Of a stretch of 18,203 nt of DNA, positions 1 to 7,716 are shown in pieces (position 1 is the first letter of the stretch; each line of letters begins with the position of its first letter). Both the position numbers and the translations under genes were made by a program. Location of the stretch: assembly GCA_019677205.1 (NCBI GenBank), contig JAAMXY010000692.1:1-18203 (forward strand). Reading direction: 5' to 3'. The stretch is from Pinguiococcus pyrenoidosus (lineage: Eukaryota; Sar; Pinguiophyceae; Pinguiochrysidales; Pinguiochrysidaceae). Below the pieces are notes generated by a model. That model saw only the letters and a program-made list of their open reading frames with translations. It was not told the origin of the DNA and did not search any database.

Positions 1-58
1 TACTCATGTAAGTATCAAACATGTACTCTGGTCAGCTACTCTTTCCCTACTCCTGTTG

Positions 59-333
59 TCAGAGGGCGAGCCATAGCTCAGTGCCCTTCTTGACACTATC
101 AGGCCGCAACTGATCGGTCAGTTTGACCACCAGATCATCATTTTCGATGCTGGTAACGATAAGACTGAACACCTTCATTTGCATGACAGGGTCCTCGGGA
201 GCCGCCTCGACGGAGGACAGCATACGTCGCCTATGCCTCTTGCATAGCACTTCGCGATCAGGCGGACCCGGAAAGCCCTCCATGCTTCCGGTGCGCCGCT
301 GAAGCGCGATACCCTTTCAGAAGGGTCATTCAT
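59..333 (-). pseudogene. Possible copia-type Gag remnant, frameshifted
   Basis: Two overlapping minus-strand reading frames together resemble the N-terminal Gag region of Ty1/copia-like retroelements. The first opens at an ATG at 333 and runs to a stop at 175. It contains a 'RFSG...W..FRVRL' segment like the 'F.G.N...W...L' start of such Gags. The second (283 to 59) carries a helical stretch 'KVFSLIVTSIENDDLVVKL' and ends 'KKGTELWLAL', like the usual 'AL.LI..SL.D..L......AKE.W..L'. The shift between frames falls at about 230-280, and the second frame stops directly after the W..L motif. No LTR, protease or reverse transcriptase is visible, though the window ends 58 bases beyond. The match rests on pattern only. 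A small unrelated gene (74 residues from the ATG at 283) is the alternative. Confidence 0.33.
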
Positions 334-408
334 GAGCGCGTTGGTCTGGGCTCATAACCTAACAAACAAAGAAAGCTCGTTATGGTGGAGAGGTTATAGG
401 CTCGTTAA

Positions 409-867
409 CAACAACGACGTGCTTTGAGTACTACTATTATCATCATTCGACAAAACAATTCCCCAGCACAACAGAATGGCTGGATGTGGAACGACAACGC
501 CAGCGTCAACGACCTCAGAAAGGGCCGTGTTCTCGGAAGCCGATTCAGTCACCCCAACTACGTTTGGGCTTGGTTTGGCAGGAACCCTTCCACGTGCCCC
601 AAGCCGCCATCTTCGCAGCCCTCGGATGTCGCACTCTGCTCCGTCGGCATCACGAACGGCGATGAAAGTGTCTGCTGTGCGCAGTCCTGTGGGCAATGCG
701 GAGGCTGCGGCTGTGCATCTCTGCCAGGTGGCGCCCTGAAGTGCTGCCCCGCAGCCATTGCGGAAACCAGCGTCGAATGTGTGCTCAGCTCTGACGATGG
801 GTGCCTCCTTGGCACGTACGTAGAGCTGGATACTGGAAAAGAGAACCCTGGCTGTGAGCTGCCTTGA
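409..867 (+). CDS. Cysteine-rich CC-x3-CG-x-CGG module protein (exon or small gene)
   Basis: This open stretch has no ATG at its 5' edge. It is open from the TAA at 406-408, and the first in-frame ATG is at 484, so an upstream exon is possible. An in-frame acceptor exists at 'GGTTTGGCAG' near 581. The clear signal is at about 630-810: 'CCAQSCGQCGGCGC' followed by 'LPGG', 'CC', 'C' and 'GC'. This cysteine spacing recurs in extracellular or wall-associated proteins of algae and oomycete relatives; I recall it as a repeated secreted module of unknown function. The frame stops at 865-867. A donor-like GTACGT at 814 could instead splice onward. No signal peptide is visible in the piece. The next gene on the right converges on it, so any further exon would have to lie before about 1150. 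Confidence 0.45.
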   Translation, partial: QQRRALSTTIIIIRQNNSPAQQNGWMWNDNASVNDLRKGRVLGSRFSHPNYVWAWFGRNPSTCPKPPSSQPSDVALCSVGITNGDESVCCAQSCGQCGGCGCASLPGGALKCCPAAIAETSVECVLSSDDGCLLGTYVELDTGKENPGCELP

Positions 868-1150
868 TCCTTTGCCACCTTCGTGCTTTGAGGATGCACA
901 CACTGAGGTGGCAGGTCCTAGCCCGAGGTAGCTGCCAGACGGGGCAAGACCAGAAGAAGATGTAGTGAAGATGCTTTGACGCGGTCGAGGAAGCGTGAGG
1001 AGCGAATTCAGGTCATTGACAGATTTCACACGTCGGCATAGACCCAATCCCTTTTTGAGTGGTTGCGAAGCGTTTTGCGAGCTGCTGGGTCTCATTGACG
1101 TAGACAAGGCAAGCTCACCGAAAAAATCCACGCGGCGCGGAGGAACTTTC

Positions 1151-4100
1151 CTATGCGTCGGCGCCGAAAGCCTTGGAGATTGCTTGCATGCAGAACGCCA
1201 CAGCCATGGCGCCCGGATCGGGTATTTCACCGAGCACCTCGTCTGGCACGTAGCTTGACCTCCCTGCGGAAGCTTGCATTCCTTTCGTTTGTTCCGCGCC
1301 TGTGAACACACGGCAGAACGCGAGTTAGTCAAAGCAAACGAGCTCGACAGGAACCTTTCGCGCAGTCATTTCAGCTCCACTCACCCGCCAGGCACGCTTC
1401 TGCGGCCGCGCCGATCGAACCGCCAGAGGCTAGGACGTCAGCGGCGGGTGCCAAGGCGTCGACCAGCGTCCTCATCCCTTGGGCAGCACAAGTCCGCATG
1501 TTCATCAGCAGAAGCCCAGGCACCCAGGACGTCCCGCGTTTTGGGGGGGGGGCGGGGGGGCGGGCTCACCTGGCTTGGCTCCACCGTACTCTGACACCTT
1601 CCGGGACGCTTCGGCGAAGCTCTTCTTGTACTTGTCGTCACCTTCAGCCGCATCCTGATCAAACCGCCGGCGGAGAAGCTCGTCAGCACCGGCGATACAA
1701 GAGCATGCCTCTCTGCGGATGGGAAGAAAACTGCAAAACAGACCATTGTGGAGATCGCTGCGGCAAACGCTCGGAAGAAGACTTGGCAGATCGCGCCCGA
1801 AGTCCCGCCCATGGCATCGCCCAACGCGTCCGCGACGGCGAGGAAGAAAAGCTGAGACAGACAGACGGACACCGGCGCGGTAAGGATTGGGCGCGCCCGT
1901 TCGCTGTGGAAGGCCAAAAGGCCTTGCACGTACGGGATTTGCCCACGAGGTGGGGTCGCCATCCACCACGCCGGCTGACGCAACCTTCAACAGGAAGTGC
2001 GCCTCCTCTTCGGAGGCCTTGGCCTTGAGTGCCGTCGCGCCACTCCTCCACGCGGTTCCACAGTCGCCGTCCCCAACCTAGTAGGGAGTTGCTTAGCTAC
2101 CCCCTTCGGGCAGGAATGGTCCTTCCGGGTGCAGCGGTGGGGACTACCTTCTGATCCCACTCGGTGAGGATTGCTTCCTTGGTCGCCAGCTCCCCGGCGA
2201 CCGCGTCCAGAATTGCGCGAAGCACCCCTGCAGCAACTTACGAGGATCACTTCTCTTTCAGGACCCAAGCAAAAGATCAAGCTTCGCCTGTACCCGTCTT
2301 CTCGCTCAAGGACTCCAGATCGAGGTCGGCGTCCTCCGCCGCTGCCAGCAGGCTCTTGGAAGCTGGATCTTCAGGCTTTGGCGTGGGCGAAAGGTCCCCA
2401 GGCTTCGAGAATGCAGCAAGGGGATGGATCAGAAATGAGAGATGAGACACGAGAGATGAGAGATCAGAGATGAGAGATCAGAGATCAGAGATTAGAGATC
2501 AGAGATTAGAGATCAGAGATGAGAAGCAGGAAAGCCGCCGTATCGAGCAACCGTGTCGCCACAGCAACGTACCCGTGCGAGGCTCTTCGGCCATCCTGGC
2601 GCGCCAGTCGGTGCATCCAGTAAGGACAGCATGGTATCGCCTGGGAAACGTTGACGTGAGGAAGCGTCGCGCTGGGCGCGTGCACACGACGGAGCCAGCC
2701 CAACCTTCTTCCCCATCTGCGATCCGCAGGATGGTCACCGACGCTCCACAGCTCTCAAGGCTCGTCATGAAGTCCCCAAGAAGCATGCGCTCTACTCTGA
2801 ATTGATCTGCTCAGAAAAATTGCGGAACCATGGGCAGCATCGCCTCCGTCAGGTTGCCTGTCTCTTTATGATGCTCAAAGATGGGGCATGTACTGCAAAT
2901 GAATGCCAGGTTCTCACACCTTTCACAATCGAGTAGACGCTCCTGCCGAGGATGCTGAGCTCCAGGGGTGGCGTGCCTCCCAGGCCATTCACCATGAGGA
3001 CAATGCGGCTGCCTTTGGGGAGGTCCATCGGCGATCCCCGGGGCTCTTCGGTTCCAAGAATGTGGCCGACGAGCACCCCGGCAAGGCCGTCTGCGGTGTT
3101 CAGGTGGACCAAAAGCAAAGGAAAAAGGAAAAAGGAAAAAGGAAAAAGGAAAAAGGAAAAAGTGAGGCTCTGCGCAAACTCTTGGAGCCCTGCTAACCCT
3201 TCTTCGGCGCCAGTGTTTCACGACAGGGCAGGGCGCGCAAGTTGGAACCAACCTGCATTCGCCATCGGCATGGTTCTTGCGCCGGGTTCTCCGTGGATCC
3301 CAAGGCCGATTTCCAGGATGCCGGGATCATCCAATCGCGTGTTGCGCGCCGCCCCGGGCACTGTGCAGCCTGTCAACGCCGCACCCATCGTGCCCAGCGC
3401 CTGGCTCACTTCTGTCGCCGCCGCATGCACCTGCGTGTGGATCGCCGCATTCTCAGCAAGATTCCCAACCCTAACCCATGACAGGCAGGATTCCAACCAC
3501 AACGAAAGGCCCAACTCACCTGATCAAGAGATGCTCCCGTAGCGGCCAAGGCGCCAGCAACCTTGTGCACGAGGACGGTTCCGGCAAGGCCACTATGCGA
3601 TGGTCCCGGTCCCTGTTACCACTTGTCGCGTGTTGTTGCGTGTCTCGCCAACGCAAAACGGGCATGAATGGGCGACGACTCACCGCTTCCCGGCGATGCC
3701 GTGGCCCGGCAGAGCGCAGTCATCGTCTACGATGACCATTCGGACGTCCAGCCCTTCCAGCTTGGCCTGCTCGGACGCCATGCCAAAGTTCAAGCGATCG
3801 CCGGTGTAGTTCTTCACAACCAATAGGCAGCCTACGCCGCAACATTCAATCGCAAATAATGCCCTGAGCAGAGCGCCTTTCCACGTCGTAGTCTGACAGC
3901 ATCGACCTCTCACCTTTTGGCCCCGTGACGGTGCGAATGGCGGCCAAGATGTGCGAAACCGGAGGACTCGCGAACACATCTCCGCAGATGGCGCCGCTCA
4001 GCATGCCGTCTCCCACGTAGCCCTGCACACACTGCGATGTTACTCGGCCGCCCAAACACGATTCTGCTCCTTCTGGAAAAGCCTAGCGCACGTACCGCAT

Positions 4101-4293
4101 GTGCAGGTTCGTGGCCGGAGCCACCGCCACTCAACACCGCGACGGAAGTGTACTTGCGGACATTGAAGTCCTTCAGAACTACGCTTTGCGTGCCTTCAAT
4201 ACGGCGCACTTCCGGCCGCAGGTAACACACCGCATCCAGCGCCTCTGGCACGCAGTCCTTGGGCGCGTTGACGAACTTCTTGGCGCCAGACAT
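1151..4293 (-). CDS. DAK: Dihydroxyacetone/triose kinase (DAK1-DAK2), 15 exons, 604 aa
   Basis: The gene phosphorylates dihydroxyacetone (and glyceraldehyde in family members) with ATP. It has no presequence, so it is probably cytosolic. I rebuilt 15 exons (genomic order): 1151-1299, 1385-1477, 1570-1654, 1744-1851, 1934-2077, 2148-2227, 2294-2402, 2573-2640, 2705-2806, 2920-3090, 3253-3430, 3520-3592, 3684-3831, 3914-4022, 4096-4293. The exons sum to 1815 bases and the frame is kept at every join. DAK1 (about residues 1-335) has 'LSGGGSGHEPAHA', 'VKNYTGDRLNFG' and 'GLGIHGEPG', whose His222 is the substrate-linking His. A linker with 'PTPKPEDPASKS' leads to DAK2 (about 387-604), with the Mg-ATP Asp triad D410, D415, D417 in 'D-x4-GDGDCG' and 'MGGTSGA' at 474. 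The length matches animal and yeast enzymes (575-591). The least certain joins are exon 5 (3430), chosen by alignment length, and the weak GTCTGT donor at 1743. Two acceptors are AAG (2403, 1478). Confidence 0.93.
1543..1563 (+). other. G-run (G10-C-G7-C-G3) in triose kinase intron 13
   Basis: Runs of ten, seven and three G separated by single C on the plus strand. On the sense (minus) strand this is a C-rich tract starting a few bases after the GTGAGC donor at 1569. It could form a G-quadruplex on the non-template strand, or act as a C-tract splicing element. The length may be an assembly or sequencing estimate. Confidence 0.6.
2434..2525 (-). repeat. Degenerate ATCTCTG/ATCTCTA microsatellite in triose kinase intron 8
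   Basis: About 90 bases of 7-base units, read on the sense strand as ATCTCTG, ATCTCTA and ATCTCTC variants. They fill the middle of a 170-base intron (2403-2572), and no AG occurs between the repeat and the chosen acceptor (GAAG at 2403). The repeat therefore looks like an extended pyrimidine tract. It accounts for most of the extra length compared with the 64-113 base introns around it. Confidence 0.85.
3120..3161 (-). repeat. (TTTTTCC)6 microsatellite in triose kinase intron 5
   Basis: Six perfect copies of GGAAAAA on the plus strand, TTTTTCC on the sense strand. They lie in the second half of a 162-base intron (3091-3252), upstream of the CAG acceptor at 3091. As in intron 8, the sense strand is pure pyrimidine. 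Confidence 0.92.
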
Positions 4294-4466
4294 GCTGACA
4301 AATGCGCCCCTGAAGGCCCCCCGAGGATCTTTGCTGGAGATCGGATTGTCAGCTGATCAGACACAAACTGTGTTTCTGGGTGTCTGTCTCCTTGTCTTGT
4401 TGTTGTCATCGTTGGCATCTTTGCATCTTTCTTCTCTTCAGTCTCTTTCTCGTCTCCCGTCTCTCC

Positions 4467-4895
4467 TGTGATGGCGACCTCTGTACTGAAGCACACGAAA
4501 AAAGACGCGCAGCCGCGCTGTCGGTGATCCACGGTGCGAGAGGGACGCCGATCGACGAGCACAAAACGTCGCAGCTCTGCCATGTCTGCCATACGGAGCT
4601 GGGGGACGTGAGGGTCCCGAAGCGCAGGTTTTTGGATGCGGAGGCTGACAAGTACGTGGGACGCCCGCAAAGGTCGCAGAGGCCCGGCCTGGAGTCGCGG
4701 GAGGTGCACGAGACGCTTCACGCGATCAAGAGGTGTCCAACGTGCGAGATTTCTGGAAACGGCGAAGGCCGGGGCATCTCCTGCAACTACCGCCACCGAG
4801 ACCGGAACGCCGCTGCCAGCCTGGTGGCAGTCAACTTGTCGTTGGCGAAGTCAAGGCGACGTCCCATGGCGTGCCGACGTGCGCGTCTTGGGTAG
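4467..4895 (+). pseudogene. Fanzor/TnpB-like nuclease C-terminal relic (RuvC end plus zinc ribbon)
   Basis: The frame is open from 4314 to the TAG at 4893-4895, but it has no ATG before the conserved part. The conserved order is a 'DGDLC' segment (4470), 'IDEHKTSQLCHVC' (about 4551-4589), a long insert, 'CPTC' (4734-4745) and 'RDRNAA' (4797-4814). This is the TnpB/Fanzor C-terminus: the 'DE.[KR]TS..C..C' start of the zinc ribbon, its second Cys pair, and the RuvC-III 'RD.NAA' with its catalytic Asp (codon 4800). The Glu of 'DE' corresponds to the rearranged catalytic Glu described for Fanzors. About 60 extra residues lie between the Cys pairs. The RuvC-I part and the recognition lobe are missing; upstream is the triose kinase gene in the opposite direction. 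Read as a 5'-truncated dead copy. A domesticated zinc-ribbon exon spliced after the TTCTCTTCAG acceptor near 4440 is the alternative. Confidence 0.72.
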
Positions 4896-4989
4896 ACAAG
4901 TGAAAGGAAAAAACTACTGGTAGCGTTGTTCCTTGGATGCTACTATCGTTTGGAAAGATCTAGGACTCTGTGTCCGCATGGGCTGCAGA

Positions 4990-5039
4990 CTTTTTCAGAC
5001 GTAGTATCAGACGGATAGTACACTCCACGTCTGGAAAAG
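4990..5039 (+). other. Imperfect inverted repeat downstream of the Fanzor relic
   Basis: CTTTTTCAGACGT (4990-5002) and ACGTCTGGAAAAG (5027-5039) pair at 12 of 13 positions around a 24-base loop. An alternative stem pairs GTAGTATC (5001-5008) with GATAGTAC (5014-5021) at 7 of 8. It lies 95-145 bases past the relic's stop, where right-end guide-RNA structure would be expected in TnpB/Fanzor elements. Function is inferred from position only. Confidence 0.45.
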
Positions 5040-5105
5040 CAACCCACTTGCTGCGTAGGTTTCGCCTCCCGCCATTATCCGCCATAATCCATCAGGCTCA
5101 TCTTT

Positions 5106-7128
5106 CTAGGAGGCGAGGGCTGAGTCATCGTCCCACTCCGTCTCGGAATGCGCCTTGGAGCTCATGATCATATGATGAAAGACGTCCTCCGTGGTCTGGA
5201 GCGTGGTGAAGATGCACACCAGGGAACCGCCGAGGGCGGCAGCCGTGCACAAGGTGTCCCATCGCTTCTCCAGTAGCATCAGGAAGCACGGCGGCAAGAG
5301 GAAGGACATGATGGTCACGCTAAAGCAACCTGGGAAGGGCCGAGCATTGAGCAGAGAGCACGGGGAGCCATGGAAGCAAGCCCAGCGCAGCAATCGCGCC
5401 ACACAGGGTTTCCTTACCCAGCAATGAAATGACAAGGCCGAACTCGGGAACGACGATGGCGAAGAGCGCCACGGCCGACAGGCCACAAAGCCGAAGGATC
5501 ATCCGCCGCGCCATCTCTCGCTCGCCCGCGTCACCTGCATGCATGGGAGAGGGTGAGCGGAATGAAGCAAGGAGCTCGCTTGCCTCGTGGTTCGCGACAG
5601 CCTCGCGGCATGGTAGCCGACTCGTGATAGCCGTCTCTGGCTCACCTACGATGTGTCTGCTCCTGTTGTCCTCCAGCATGTTGGCTAGCGACACAAAGTT
5701 GAGCGGTAGGGTGAAGAGCGCCACAACCAGGTAGCCCAGGCGCATCGCCGTCGCCACCGCGAGCGATGCGTGCCGCTCCTCATCGAAGTAGGGCGCCTTC
5801 GGCAGCACCTGGAGCAGGTTGGATGGCACCCGGCCTTCTCCCAGGTAGGCGTAGCTCAGGCCCACGCCCACAACAATGTAGATCAGCGCCGCAAGCAGCA
5901 GCGCCGTGAGGTTTGCGGCGCGAAACTTTGGCATCGCCACCTCCTGCATCGCTTCCTTGACGGGGAAGATGAGGGGAGTGCTGCCGAAGCAGAAGACGGC
6001 CACGCCGAAGACCGCGGCGAAGTCGTCAAAGCTCAACGGCAGCAGAGTCTGCACGTCGAGCGGGACGTCATCCACGCGCTGCTGCGTGTACCCGAAGTAG
6101 AACATGCCGGCGATGATGCAGGCCAAGACGATGAGGCCGGCCTTGCTGTACGGCACGAGGAAGGAGACATCTCGCTGCAGACACGGCGGCGTCGTGATGG
6201 CGATGCAGGCGATCACATTCAAAGCATGTCCCGCAAAGGACGGCGACGCGTCGTCGTCGGTATCCTGGAGCAGCCTGTCCAAGCTGAAGGGCGACGCTCC
6301 GAGCAGGTCCGCGCAGAAGATGGTGTACGCGACGCAGACGCCATACACGGTGAAGATGAGCATGGCCTCGATGATGCGGATGCCATGCACGCCAATGGCA
6401 AAGTAGGCAATCTTCGCCAGCATCGATACCGTATCCTAGGAAAGACAAGGATAAGGCAACCGAGAGAGAGAGAGAGAGAGAGAGAGTGAGAGAGAGAGAA
6501 GGAAAGAAAGAAGGAAAGGAAAGAAAGGAACGAAGGAAAGAAAGGAAGGAAGGAAGAAAGGGAGAAGGAGTTTGGATATGAGCATTTGGAGGCAAAAATA
6601 GAGGAACCCCGGCGCACACAGCAAGAAAGGAGAAGAAGACGAAGAAGACGAAGAAGCAGGAACAACAACAACAACAACAACAACAACAAGAAGAGCACAT
6701 ACCAAGCTCAGATGTTCATCTCTCGACGTCTCCGCCATCTTCAACAGCACGACTTTCTCCGCGCGCAGCAGACACCGCACGCTGAAGTCATTCCACAGAC
6801 TCACGAAGAGCAGGACGGCCACGCTGAACCTGTGATCAAGCAGACGTGAGTTCTCCCCTCGAGACGCCAAGCCCAGCAGAGTCCACGAGCATGCAAGGCT
6901 GTTCTTCTTGCTGATGTCGTACCCGAGGCCTCCTCTGGCACAGGCGTAGGGCAGCGACAAGATGCCCGTGCCGATGCAGATCTTGATGAGGTTGACCACT
7001 GTGGCGGTGAAGCTGCTGCCGGAGTCCCTCTGCGCCTCTCTGCTGCTCTGGTACTCGCTCATGCTCACATCAGCCGGCAAGTCGATGGCGCCATAACCGT
7101 TTCGACCCTTGTCGGACGCGAGCTGCAT
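5106..7128 (-). CDS. Amino-acid/auxin permease family (AAAP, SLC36/38-like) transporter, 5 exons, 487 aa
   Basis: Exons 6923-7128, 6703-6829, 5646-6435, 5418-5534 and 5106-5329 join in frame (phases 2, 0, 1, 1; introns 93, 267, 111 and 88 bases) to give 1464 bases. About 39 hydrophilic residues precede the family's signature first helix, 'NLIKICIGTGILSLPYACA'. Further features are 'YTIFCADLL', a long hydrophilic loop with acidic Asp residues, 'VPYSKAGLIVLACIIAG', 'GVAVFCFGSTPLIFPVKEAM' (the family's helix with the FE/FG-x-P pattern), and about 11 membrane segments in all. These proteins move amino acids with protons or sodium across plasma or vacuolar membranes; the substrate cannot be read from sequence. 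I chose the ATG at 7128 because the frame further upstream has no ATG and runs into a tandem repeat. The tail is short and acidic ('SETEWDDDS'). Confidence 0.88.
6462..6690 (-). repeat. Compound microsatellite filling transporter intron 2
   Basis: On the sense strand, reading from the donor (6702) to the acceptor (6436), the intron holds (GTT)n, (CTT)-rich units, CCTTT/CCTT units and (TC)n, ending about 25 bases before the CCTAG acceptor. The sense strand is almost all pyrimidine. The intron is 267 bases against about 100 for its neighbours. Several long reading frames here (poly-Ser/Leu/Phe or poly-Asn) are artefacts of the repeat. Confidence 0.92.
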
Positions 7129-7716
7129 CTCGGCGCGTCTCAAGGCCCAAAGAGGACCACAAACAGCAAAAAACGGGCCACAAACAGCAAAAACGGGCCA
7201 CAAACGGCGCTGAACCCGGCGTCTTTAACAAGCTCGCAAGGCGCATCTCCGACTGGCGGGGATCAGCTGACTTGGGGAATCCGACCAGTCTCTGACAAAT
7301 CCACGGACCAGACGAAGGAAACCACGCCGCAACTCCTCGCGGCGGCAGCTGTTGTGGTTGGGCGAATGCTGTCGCCCCGATGCTCTCGAGGCAAGCTGTG
7401 GAGGCACGTGGATGTGAAGGGTGGTCTGCAGTGCGAGCATGTTTTTCTGCACTTGAAGTACGCCACGCGCTCTTGAGGCCAGGTTGAGAGCAGAAGGAAG
7501 GGACAAGAGACTTCGTCCCCCCCTTGAAGCGAAGAAGAAGTTGGAAGGGGTTCTCGAATGAATCACATTCCTTTCTGGCGACCTTGTGCCCCAAGCCGCC
7601 GCATTTCTTTAAGTCAAAACAGCGTCGCATCGAAATGACAGGAGCGGCAAAACACCAACAGCAAGGACCTCCAGGAGATCCGCCAACTCGACTCGGCTCA
7701 ACTCTCCTGTCAGCGC
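7129..7716. other. Intergenic stretch between PsbQ 3' end and transporter 5' end, with 20-bp tandem repeat
   Basis: I see no convincing gene in these 588 bases. Just upstream of the transporter ATG lie two full copies and one partial copy of a 20-21 base unit beginning CCACAAACAG (7157-7177, 7178-7197, 7198-7206). They differ by one A in the A-run. Given their position they are probably in the transporter 5' untranslated region or promoter. Frames crossing the repeat read as a repeated hydrophobic motif and are not protein-like elsewhere. Confidence 0.6.

Noticed and set aside
394-1332. 312-residue minus-strand open frame
   Set aside because: It overlaps the last triose kinase exon in another frame and the antisense of the cysteine-rich exon; its composition is random.
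3431-3471. Earlier acceptors (GGGTTAG, CTTGCTGAG) for triose kinase exon 5
   Set aside because: The first breaks the frame and the second adds seven residues absent from homologues. The CACACGCAG at 3431 gives exact family spacing and a normal 89-base intron.
3466-3476. Telomere-like CCCTAACCC
   Set aside because: About one and a half units only, inside triose kinase intron 4; expected by chance.
6068-6700. Poly-Cys/Ser/Phe/Leu minus-strand frames
   Set aside because: They are translations of the microsatellites in transporter intron 2.
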